Positions 31,322-38,471 of a DNA stretch of 64,000 nucleotides are shown one piece after another. The stretch lies in assembly GCF_003721565.1 (NCBI RefSeq), contig NZ_RJJE01000017.1:1476636-1540635 (forward strand), in the 5' to 3' direction. This DNA comes from Rufibacter immobilis (GTDB lineage: Bacteria > Bacteroidota > Bacteroidia > Cytophagales > Hymenobacteraceae). The first letter of the stretch is position 1. Each line of letters opens with the position of its first letter. The notes beneath the pieces are model-generated. The model did no database searches, was not told the DNA's origin, and saw only the letters and a list, made by a program, of their open reading frames with translations. Made by a program: the position numbers and the translations under genes.

Positions 31322-31717
31322 ATGAAAAAGCAAGAAGAGTCAGTCCTGCATTATGCTGTTACCACTAGTAAGAAGTTAGCAAGAACAAAAATTGTTTGGT
31401 TGTACTTACTAGTTGCAGTTGCCGCTTTTTATCTGAACTATAACAAAGAGGGCTTACTCAGAGCTTTGCAATATTCACTAATGATGGGCGGGTTGTTTTA
31501 CTTCGTATATTTCTTCTATGAACTAATTCATTTTATAAAGGTCAACACGACTCCTAGATCTAAAATTATATTTCATGGCATACTATTTTTTCTACTTGTT
31601 ATTAGCTCTATGTATTTGCTAGCATGGACCCAACTTGCAGAAATGATAGTATATAGTTTAGGAGCCGCATCAATATGGCACGTGATACTTTGGATCAAAG
31701 AAAAACGCAAGAAATAA
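31322..31717 (+). CDS. Small hypothetical membrane protein
   Basis: 131 residues; family not recognised. Basic N-terminus (MKKQEESVLHYAVTTSKKLARTK) then three or four membrane helices (IVWLYLLVAVAAFYL, SLMMGGLFYFVYFFY, ILFFLLVISSMYLLAW, MIVYSLGAASIWHVILW) and a lysine-rich tail. AT-rich codon use, unlike its flanks, so possibly acquired. Confidence 0.65.
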   Translation: MKKQEESVLHYAVTTSKKLARTKIVWLYLLVAVAAFYLNYNKEGLLRALQYSLMMGGLFYFVYFFYELIHFIKVNTTPRSKIIFHGILFFLLVISSMYLLAWTQLAEMIVYSLGAASIWHVILWIKEKRKK

Positions 31718-32025
31718 TCATGGCATCATCTATGATTGTTCAAGTAACAATGCACCTATTTGTCCAAGACCTGTTATCGAGTGCTTATCCTATTATCAAT
31801 AATTCAAAACACAGCTTTTAATCCTTATGAAAAACGGTGTTGCGCTGAAACGCCACTATTATCATCTGGTAAATTTGTAGTGACGTTACACCGTAGCGTC
31901 GCACGCATATTGCCTCAGGTTTGCGGACAAGTGGATAGCATTAACAGGTATGACCTTTTCTTACCTAAACAGGTGCACAGTAAGTTTAACCCCTTTCCAG
32001 ATTAATCAACCACATCTATCGGTTT
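31718..32025. other. 308-bp gap
   Basis: No gene called. A frame at 31760-32005 is without recognisable features. GTAGTGACGTTACACCGTAGCGTCGC near 31877 is described only as a GC-rich short-repeat block like those at 20820. Confidence 0.4.
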
Positions 32026-32065
32026 GCGTTTAGGGGCTGTTTTTGGAAAAACGGCCCCTAAACGC
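32026..32065. repeat. Palindromic repeat after ccoS
   Basis: Symmetric 40-base copy whose end is two bases from the ccoS stop codon; likely terminator of ccoI-ccoS. Confidence 0.92.
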
Positions 32066-32067
32066 CA

Positions 32068-32238
32068 TTACCGTTTCCCTCTTTCTTGAGCGGAAGAGGT
32101 TTCCTCTTCAAAGAGAATCCGTACGGATGGGGTGTAGTCATCGTCATACTGCCCAGAGCGCACGGCCCACACAAAGGACCCCAGAAACAAAATGGCGACG
32201 GTTAAACTGATGGCTATTAACAGATAGATGATGGTCAT
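32068..32238 (-). CDS. ccoS: cbb3 oxidase maturation protein CcoS
   Basis: 56 residues, too short for a 60-residue ORF cut-off. Starts MTIIYLLIAISLTVAILFLG, one membrane helix, then the CcoS signature FVWAVRSGQYDDDYTPSVRI and a charged tail. CcoS is needed for putting haem and copper into CcoN. It starts seven bases after the ccoI stop, the usual ccoI-ccoS order. Confidence 0.95.
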   Translation of the reverse strand: MTIIYLLIAISLTVAILFLGSFVWAVRSGQYDDDYTPSVRILFEEETSSAQERGKR

Positions 32239-32245
32239 GATGGGG

Positions 32246-34690
32246 TTATTTTTTGGGTTGCAACAGCCCCATGCGCATGGCCACGTACCGCACGCCCAGC
32301 ACAGAGCAAAGAATCACACTTAAAGAACTGATGGGCATGAGAATGGCAGACACCACCGGTGTAAACAAACCGGTCACCGCCATAGAAAGCCCAATAATGT
32401 TGTACACGAAAGACACCATGAACGAGCCCAGAATCACGTTGAGCGCCCGGCGGGAGAACCGCAGAAAATGCGCCAACTGCGTGAAAGATCCGGCATCCAG
32501 AATGGCATCACAGCCCGGCGAGAAACCATTTACAGAATTAGTCACTGAGATGCCTGCATCACTCATCTGCAAGGCTCCCGCGTCATTTAAGCCATCGCCT
32601 ACCATGATCACTTTGTGGCCCTCGGCTTTCAGTTGCTCAATATAGGCCAGCTTATCGCCCGGCGACTGGTGGAACCGCAGCGTAGCTCCTGCCCCGAAAA
32701 TGCGTTGCAGATTTTCCCGTTCCGCGTCGTTGTCGCCGGAGAGCACGGCCAGTTTTTTGCCCTGGCTTTGCAGTTCCTGCACCAACTGAGGCAAGCCCTC
32801 GCGGTAATGGTTGGAGAACGTGAACACGCCTCCCTGGTCTTCGCCCAGCTGTACGTACACCCGCGTAGCCAGCCCAGTAGCCAGTTTTGCCTGTTGTCCG
32901 CCCCCGGCGTACGACCTTGAACCCACTTTCACCAGCACTCCGTCTACTACGCCCTGCACACCCTCGCCAGAAATCTCCTGGTATTGGCTCACCGCTTTAA
33001 CGGGAGCTTTCAGGAACTGGTACAATCCCTGGCTCAATGGGTGGGTGGAGTGTTGCAAAACGGCGCGTAAACGGCTTTCGTCCTCTGTACTGAGCGCATC
33101 TCCCTGGTAGGTGATGTCGGTTTGGGTGCTCTCAGTGAGGGTGCCGGTCTTGTCAAAGACAATGGTATCGGCTTTGGCCAGGGTCTCGGCCACGTCGCCG
33201 TTTTTGAGGTAGAATTTCTGCCCCCCGAAGATGCGCAGCGCGTTAGAAAGCGTAAATGGCGCACTCAAAGACAAGGCACACGGGCAGGCAATCACCAGCA
33301 CCGAGGTGAAGGCTTTGATAGCCATGTCCACATCACGGGGCACCCAGTACACCAGCGCGCCAGCCGCGATGAGCAAGGTCACGGTAATGAAGTAACCACC
33401 CACTTTGTCGGCGTAAGTACCCACCCCAAAATAGCTTTTCTCTTTCCGGAACACGTCATTGTTCCAGAGCTGCGTGAGGTAACTCTGCGACACGTCTTTG
33501 ATCACCTCCAGCTCAATACTCTCGCCCACTTGCCGTCCCCCAGCATAGATAATCTCGCCCGCCACTTTAGGCACCGGCGCCGATTCGCCCGACACGAAGC
33601 TGTAGTCAATAAACGCGGATCCGCGCAGCAGAATGGCATCGGCGGGTACCAGTTCCTGGTTTCTGATCCTGATGCGCTTGCCCGGTGTGAGTTCTTTCAC
33701 GGCGGTTACCTTCTCCTCGCCTTTCTCCAGCACGGTCACCGAAATAGGAAAATACGCTTTATAGTCTCGGTCGAAGGCCAGGGCGTCATAGGTGGTTTTC
33801 TGCACGTATTTGCCAATGAGCATGAAAAATACCAGTCCGGTGAAGGAATCCAGGTAACCGGGGCCGCTGCCCATGAAAATATCATACAAGCTCACGCAGA
33901 ACAAGGAGGCCAAGCCTAAGCTGATGGGCGTGTCCAGGTTGATGTGCCGCTGCTTCAACGACTGCCAGGCAGATTCAAAGAACCCGCGGGCGCTGTACAG
34001 CAACACCGGCAGGGCCAGCGCAATGCTCACCCAGCCGAAGAAAGACCCGAACTGCTGTTTCACCTCCTCGCCAAACGCAAAGTACTCCGGAAAGCTCAGC
34101 AACATGGTATTCCCGAAGCAGAAGCCCGCCAAACCCAGCTTAAGGTTAATCCCGAAGTCCCGCTTCTGTTTCTTTCCAGACAAGGTGGAGAGGTTCAGCA
34201 TGGGGCCGTAGCCAATTTTGTGCAGCAGCGTGACTATGTTGCTCAGCTTGGTCTTCTGCGGATTGTAAGACACAGAAACCTCCTTGCGCGGAAAATTCAC
34301 CCGCGACTCCACCACGCCCTGGTCCAGCTTAAACAGGTTTTCCAGGAGCCAGATACAGGAACTGCAGTGCATGTTGGGGATCTGGAACAGCACCTTGTGC
34401 AGGGTGTCGCTCTGGAACGTGAGCAGTTGGTTCAGTGTGGCGGCTTCGTCTAGGTACACAAACTGGTTGGCCTGCACGTCCTCAGTTGCAACGGTTACGC
34501 CCGGTTTCTCGCCGGCTTCCAGGTTATAATAAGTACAGAGATTATTGGCGTACAACAGCTCATACACGGCCTGGCAGCCCGTGCAGCAGAACGCTTTCTC
34601 TTCGGTATAAATAGGTTCGCTTTTGCACTCGTCACCGCAGTGGTAACAGTGTTCTTTTTCTTCAACAAGGGTAGTGGCAGATTCCCGCAT
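32246..34690 (-). CDS. ccoI: Copper-exporting P-type ATPase of cbb3 assembly, CcoI/FixI
   Basis: 814 residues from the ATG at 34690. N-terminal Cys-rich metal site (HCYHCGDECK, FCCTGCQAVYEL), heavy-metal domain with NMHCSSCIW, membrane copper site CPCALS, phosphorylation site DKTGTLT and hinge GDGLNDAGAL. It moves copper for loading into the oxidase. An in-frame GTG at 34714 would add eight residues, but the -7 box TACCTTTG covers 34714-34721 and transcription must begin below it, so 34690 is chosen. Confidence 0.96.
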   Translation of the reverse strand: MRESATTLVEEKEHCYHCGDECKSEPIYTEEKAFCCTGCQAVYELLYANNLCTYYNLEAGEKPGVTVATEDVQANQFVYLDEAATLNQLLTFQSDTLHKVLFQIPNMHCSSCIWLLENLFKLDQGVVESRVNFPRKEVSVSYNPQKTKLSNIVTLLHKIGYGPMLNLSTLSGKKQKRDFGINLKLGLAGFCFGNTMLLSFPEYFAFGEEVKQQFGSFFGWVSIALALPVLLYSARGFFESAWQSLKQRHINLDTPISLGLASLFCVSLYDIFMGSGPGYLDSFTGLVFFMLIGKYVQKTTYDALAFDRDYKAYFPISVTVLEKGEEKVTAVKELTPGKRIRIRNQELVPADAILLRGSAFIDYSFVSGESAPVPKVAGEIIYAGGRQVGESIELEVIKDVSQSYLTQLWNNDVFRKEKSYFGVGTYADKVGGYFITVTLLIAAGALVYWVPRDVDMAIKAFTSVLVIACPCALSLSAPFTLSNALRIFGGQKFYLKNGDVAETLAKADTIVFDKTGTLTESTQTDITYQGDALSTEDESRLRAVLQHSTHPLSQGLYQFLKAPVKAVSQYQEISGEGVQGVVDGVLVKVGSRSYAGGGQQAKLATGLATRVYVQLGEDQGGVFTFSNHYREGLPQLVQELQSQGKKLAVLSGDNDAERENLQRIFGAGATLRFHQSPGDKLAYIEQLKAEGHKVIMVGDGLNDAGALQMSDAGISVTNSVNGFSPGCDAILDAGSFTQLAHFLRFSRRALNVILGSFMVSFVYNIIGLSMAVTGLFTPVVSAILMPISSLSVILCSVLGVRYVAMRMGLLQPKK

Positions 34691-34713
34691 GGCCTTTATA
34701 TCTGATTCAAACA

Positions 34714-34721
34714 CAAAGGTA
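34714..34721 (-). promoter_or_regulatory. -7 box of ccoI
   Basis: TACCTTTG, full TAnnTTTG match, exactly 33 bp from the operator centred at 34750.5. Confidence 0.72.
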
Positions 34722-34743
34722 AATGCCCCGCCCCCGGCAGAGG

Positions 34744-34779
34744 ATGATGGTGGTCACCCCGTCACATGACCTATCTCAT
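34744..34779. promoter_or_regulatory. Tandem oxygen-regulon operators between ccoI and the 34864 gene
   Basis: ATGAT-GGTG-GTCAC (34744-34757) and ATGAC-CTAT-CTCAT (34766-34779), 22 bp apart, serving two divergent promoters with mirror-image spacing. A looser palindrome CCGTCACAT/ATGTGACGG (34759-34797) overlaps the second site. Confidence 0.75.
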
Positions 34780-34801
34780 TGATAGGCTATGTGACGGTAC
34801 G

Positions 34802-34809
34802 GATTTTTG
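34802..34809 (+). promoter_or_regulatory. -7 box of the 34864 gene
   Basis: GATTTTTG, of the same GAnnTTTG form as the hemA, ccoG and ccoNO boxes, exactly 33 bp from the operator centred at 34772.5. Confidence 0.55.
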
Positions 34810-34863
34810 CGGAGCCTACCGCCCTTTCTCCGGACGGACAGGTTCAACGTAGCTATTACTGGT

Positions 34864-35337
34864 ATGAGATCTTCTTTTTTAACCCAGGTGGTACTTTTCT
34901 CGCTGCTCCTGTGGGCGGGAATGGTGATAGGCATTTCCTTTCTGGAGGCCCCGGTCAAATTCACCGCCCCGCAGGTCACACTAGCCATTGGTTTAGGCAT
35001 TGGCCGCCTGGTTTTCGGATTCCTGAACAAGTTTGAGCTGGTCTTTTGCAGCCTGGTGCTGATAGGTCTGTTCTACAACCGGGCGTCCTTCAACATCTTG
35101 CTGCCCGCCCTGCTGCTGGCCCTGGTCATGGTGTTGCAGACGCTCTGGCTTTTACCGGCCCTGGACGTGCGGGCGCTGCAGATCATTGCCGGACAAGTGC
35201 CGCCGCCCTCTAACCTGCACCACATTTACGTAGGCATGGAAGTATTCAAGCTCGGGTTATTGCTGGGCACGGCATCAGCAGTGTACAAAAAGTTGAGCCT
35301 GCCCACGGCGCTCCAACCCGCTGAAACGTACTCCTGA
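34864..35337 (+). CDS. Membrane protein of unknown function, probable oxygen-regulon member
   Basis: 157 residues with four membrane helices (VVLFSLLLWAGMVIGISF, VTLAIGLGIGRLVFGFL, FCSLVLIGLFYN, ILLPALLLALVMVLQTLWLLPAL). Frame opens at 34807 but the -7 box covers that point, so the ATG at 34864 (MRSSFLTQ) is the start. The pattern recalls DUF4149/TMEM205-like proteins with a conserved acid in helix one (SFLEAPVKF), tentatively. It shares tandem operators with ccoI, which suggests a role in low-oxygen respiration or copper handling. Ends 17 bases from the convergent FUSC gene. Confidence 0.75.
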   Translation: MRSSFLTQVVLFSLLLWAGMVIGISFLEAPVKFTAPQVTLAIGLGIGRLVFGFLNKFELVFCSLVLIGLFYNRASFNILLPALLLALVMVLQTLWLLPALDVRALQIIAGQVPPPSNLHHIYVGMEVFKLGLLLGTASAVYKKLSLPTALQPAETYS

Positions 35338-35354
35338 GGCCGCCGCGCCCAAAC

Positions 35355-36440
35355 CTATGCTTCCACCGACTTGTGTTCTACCGCCAGGTTCTGCGGCTGG
35401 GTTTCTGAAACAATACGCCCCAGATCTGTGAGAATGCTGCCAATGTCTCTGAGGGTGGGCAGGGAACTGATGCTGTGCAGGTTTTGCAGGCACTTGGTTT
35501 GCTCTTCCCGAGCCTGGGCGAGGGCTTCCGTTAGCCGGGCTACTTTCTCCGCAGAGGCATTCACAGAGGCTTCTCCGTAGGCCGCAATACAATTGGCCGT
35601 AGCTTCCATGGCCCGTTTCAGCTGTTGCCGATACGTTATTTCGGGCAGAGATTCCTGCATCTGGATATCGGCTAGGCTTCTTCTGATGCCCCTAATCTGA
35701 ATGGTGACGCTTTCCAGCTGAAAGATGCTGTTAGACAATTGCCCCAGCCTGATGCGCTTAGAAGTAAGTAAGAGGTTGTACTTGAGGCTTTGCTCGGCCA
35801 GGCTCAGCACCTTCCTGCATTCCTGCGCTTCTTTGATGAGCGCATCCACCTCTGAGCGTCCCGTTTTGCGGTTGGGACCCAGATCATCCAGGAACTTCGC
35901 CAATTTAGTAAGAGTAACCGCCGACAGGGCGCTGTAGGTCAGGATGCTCCGCTCCACGTCTGGCACCGCGTTCTGCGGAACAATGAGGGCATTGATCACC
36001 ACGGCGATGGTGGAACCCAGCACGGTTTCAATGATGCGTTCAAACGCGTAGCCCTCCCGGGTTTGCCCAAAGGCCAGCACCAGCAAAGAACTGATGGCTA
36101 CCTGTGAAATGATCTGGGGGTTCATGCGGAGGGCTTTGGAGATGCCCATGCCAATCAGGATGATGAAGAAGATGGACACCGCCCCTATCTGAAACCAATG
36201 CCCCAGCAACATACTCACCAGCACTCCGCCAATGATGCCTACAATGCGTTGCGTGGCCTTGTCCACAGAATCTGCCACCGTAACCTGCACCGTGATGATA
36301 GCGGCCACCGCAGCAAAATAAGGATATTCAGAATGCAGCAGGCTGGTAGCCACAAACCAAGCCAGGGCCGCCGCAAACGCAGTTTTGGCAATCTGTAGGG
36401 TAAGCCCGAGCTTGTTCAGTAGTGTTGTAATTCTCTCCAC
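35355..36440 (-). CDS. FUSC/ArAE-family aromatic acid exporter-like membrane protein
   Basis: 361 residues. About six helices in the first 165 residues with the family pattern AKTAFAAALAWFVA, YPYFAAVAAIITVQVTVADSVDKATQRIVGTIIGG-like segment (here RIVGIIGGVLVSM), then a long helical cytoplasmic region (170-350) rich in Glu, Gln and Arg. Members export aromatic acids or similar weak acids; the substrate here cannot be told. Stands alone between convergent and co-directional neighbours. Confidence 0.85.
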   Translation of the reverse strand: MERITTLLNKLGLTLQIAKTAFAAALAWFVATSLLHSEYPYFAAVAAIITVQVTVADSVDKATQRIVGIIGGVLVSMLLGHWFQIGAVSIFFIILIGMGISKALRMNPQIISQVAISSLLVLAFGQTREGYAFERIIETVLGSTIAVVINALIVPQNAVPDVERSILTYSALSAVTLTKLAKFLDDLGPNRKTGRSEVDALIKEAQECRKVLSLAEQSLKYNLLLTSKRIRLGQLSNSIFQLESVTIQIRGIRRSLADIQMQESLPEITYRQQLKRAMEATANCIAAYGEASVNASAEKVARLTEALAQAREEQTKCLQNLHSISSLPTLRDIGSILTDLGRIVSETQPQNLAVEHKSVEA

Positions 36441-36539
36441 AGACTTCTCTTACTTCTTCCGGAGCCCTTAGGTTAAGATGCCTACCCCGGCAAGGCAAGG
36501 AAGCAGGGATGAATTGAGGACTTGTAAGTCAATCATGCG

Positions 36540-37196
36540 CTACCTCTGCCGGCGGTAACCAAACCCCAACAGCGTGTGCAGCGCCACGTTGGGTACCGTT
36601 ACAGACCCGCCTCCCGCCAGTGGCATTCTGGCCCAGGCCGCCGTGAGTTTGGCCTCCGGCCGAAAGAACCAGTGGTCGGCCACTCCCAGCTTAGGCCCTA
36701 CCGCCGCCTGCAGGCAAAACCCCGCAATGTGATAGCCTCCACCCAATAGACTTTTTACCGGATTGATGGGTTTGCCTCTTACCCGTCCCTCCGGATGCCC
36801 AATCACCAGTCCCAATCCCACCCTAAACACCCCAGGGGTCCCCGCCAAAGGCACTGCCCTACTGAGCATGACCAGGTTATACCCATGCGACACCTCAAAA
36901 TGCTCAACTTCCGGCGTAGGGTTTTGCAGATAAACTTTGTGATGCACCAACTCGGCACTCCAGTTGCCATAGCCCAGGCGGTAAGCGTAATACGGGGCTC
37001 CGGTCCAGGGCCGGGTGCGGTAGCGCGCCTTTAACCGGATGCGGGCTTCTCCTGGCTGTACAATTTTCAGGGGCATGGGCAGACTCCAGGAAGTGCCCGC
37101 AAACACTTCGGCGGTCAGTTCCTGTCCATGGGCAGGCAGGCTACCCCACAGGAATAGCAGCACCCAGCATTTGTACCTTCTCAGCCCCATGTTCAT
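36540..37196 (-). CDS. Predicted outer-membrane beta-barrel protein
   Basis: 218 residues. Signal peptide about 1-25 (MNMGLRRYKCWVLLFLWGS...HGQ) followed by alternating polar and hydrophobic strands (YYAYRLGYGNWSAELVHHKVYL, GVFRVGLGLVIGHPEG, FRPEAKLTAAWARM) and the end LLGFGYRRQR. The layout fits a small eight-strand barrel. No family recognised. A similar type of protein is encoded at 48594-49220. Confidence 0.72.
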   Translation of the reverse strand: MNMGLRRYKCWVLLFLWGSLPAHGQELTAEVFAGTSWSLPMPLKIVQPGEARIRLKARYRTRPWTGAPYYAYRLGYGNWSAELVHHKVYLQNPTPEVEHFEVSHGYNLVMLSRAVPLAGTPGVFRVGLGLVIGHPEGRVRGKPINPVKSLLGGGYHIAGFCLQAAVGPKLGVADHWFFRPEAKLTAAWARMPLAGGGSVTVPNVALHTLLGFGYRRQR

Positions 37197-37280
37197 TTCC
37201 CATTAAGAACAAACTGTTAACGGTATGGCCTAAAATGAGTTAGCTTTTTGAAGAAGACACAGAAAGAATAAATCCTCTTT

Positions 37281-37320
37281 GCGTTTAGGGGCTGTTTTTC
37301 CAAAAACAGCCCCTAAACGC
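37281..37320. repeat. Palindromic repeat, perfect copy in a divergent region
   Basis: A perfect 40-base palindrome between two divergent gene starts (37196 and 37433). Because no transcript ends here, this copy argues that termination is not the only reason for the element's presence. Confidence 0.93.
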
Positions 37321-37432
37321 CCGTTATATCAATCCTATGGGGAATGGCCTTTCTGCTAAACCAAGCGCCACCCGTGCCGTTAGTTAAACCCTGGGGGCGC
37401 AAATCTACCCTTATGGTTTAATTGGCAAACAC

Positions 37433-38362
37433 ATGAAGAAAAATATCCCTATTGCAGCGGCGGGTGCCGCATCACTGCTCCTGCTCTTGGGCGTGGCGTA
37501 CGGAGTTGCAAGGAAAAGAACAGATTATGTAAAGGGCTACATCCGGCGGAAAGTGGAGAAAGGAACCTTTAAAATCAAGAACTTCCCAGACCCGCCTAAG
37601 AGCCTGCGAAACAAGCACACCTTTGAGAAACTGGATGCCAGCCACGTGAACGGCTACTGGATTGACCGGGAAAAGGCCCCTAATGGGGTGTTGGTATACC
37701 TGCACGGCGGCGGCTATCTGTTTGGTCCGGTGGAACTCCAGTGGAAGTACATTGCCCGCCTGAGCCGCCACACTGGCAAAGCCGCCATTGTGGTAGATTA
37801 CCGGATGGCCCCGGAGCACCCGTTCCCCGCCGGACTGGAAGATGTGGTTACCCTCCTGACCACCCTGCGCTCCACCGGCCAGTTACCGGACAACTATGTG
37901 CTACTAGGCGACAGCGCCGGGGGCGGATTGGCCGTCTCTACTGCCTATCGCCTGAAAGAAATGAACCAGCCGCTCCCTAAAAAGCTGTTGCTCCTTTCAC
38001 CGTGGCTAGATATTACGTTGACCAATCCGGCTTCTGCGTTTACGGCGCCTAAAGACATTATTCTGGGTTTTGACTCAGTGCGGAAGGCGGCGAAGAAATA
38101 CATGCAGCACCACGACCCGCGCAACCCGCTCATTTCGCCGGTCTTTGGCGATGTCACGGGTTTGCCGCCCACCCTCCTTCAGATCGGCACCGCCGAAATT
38201 TTCTTATGGGACAGCCGCAGCTTTGTGCAGAAACTGGCCAATGCCGGCGTGCCGGTTCAGTTTGAGGAGTACGAGGATATGTTCCATGTCTTCCCTCTGG
38301 TGCCGTTCCTGCCACAGAGTAAGAAAGCCCTGCAAGCGCAGGTGGCGTTTTTGCACAGTTAG
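37433..38362 (+). CDS. Alpha/beta hydrolase, HSL-type esterase
   Basis: 309 residues. N-terminal hydrophobic anchor (AAAGAASLLLLLGVAYGVA) then the hydrolase domain: oxyanion motif YLHGGGYLFG, nucleophile GDSAGGGLA, Asp region PPTLLQIGTAEIFLWDS and His in DMFHVFPL. This is the hormone-sensitive lipase pattern (HGGG), usually carboxylesterases for short acyl chains. Substrate unknown. It converges on the six-PAS kinase with a long palindromic repeat between them. Confidence 0.9.
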   Translation: MKKNIPIAAAGAASLLLLLGVAYGVARKRTDYVKGYIRRKVEKGTFKIKNFPDPPKSLRNKHTFEKLDASHVNGYWIDREKAPNGVLVYLHGGGYLFGPVELQWKYIARLSRHTGKAAIVVDYRMAPEHPFPAGLEDVVTLLTTLRSTGQLPDNYVLLGDSAGGGLAVSTAYRLKEMNQPLPKKLLLLSPWLDITLTNPASAFTAPKDIILGFDSVRKAAKKYMQHHDPRNPLISPVFGDVTGLPPTLLQIGTAEIFLWDSRSFVQKLANAGVPVQFEEYEDMFHVFPLVPFLPQSKKALQAQVAFLHS

Positions 38363-38384
38363 GTTAGGCTTCCGCATCATTTGC

Positions 38385-38438
38385 GCAAAATGCGTTTAGG
38401 GGCTGTTTTTCTAAAAACAGCCCCTAAACGCATTTTGC
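38385..38438. repeat. Palindromic repeat with the longest stem
   Basis: Core plus outer stem GCAAAATGCG/CGCATTTTGC, about 26 paired bases, between convergent genes. The longest outer extension in the window. Confidence 0.93.
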
Positions 38439-38471
38439 TTCTACTGCCCCACCCTGGTGCAGTAACAACCA

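Noticed and set aside
31760-32005. 81-codon frame before ccoS
   Set aside because: No domain or signal; runs through a short-repeat block.
34691-34714. GTG start for ccoI
   Set aside because: The GTG overlaps the -7 box TACCTTTG; transcription must start after it.
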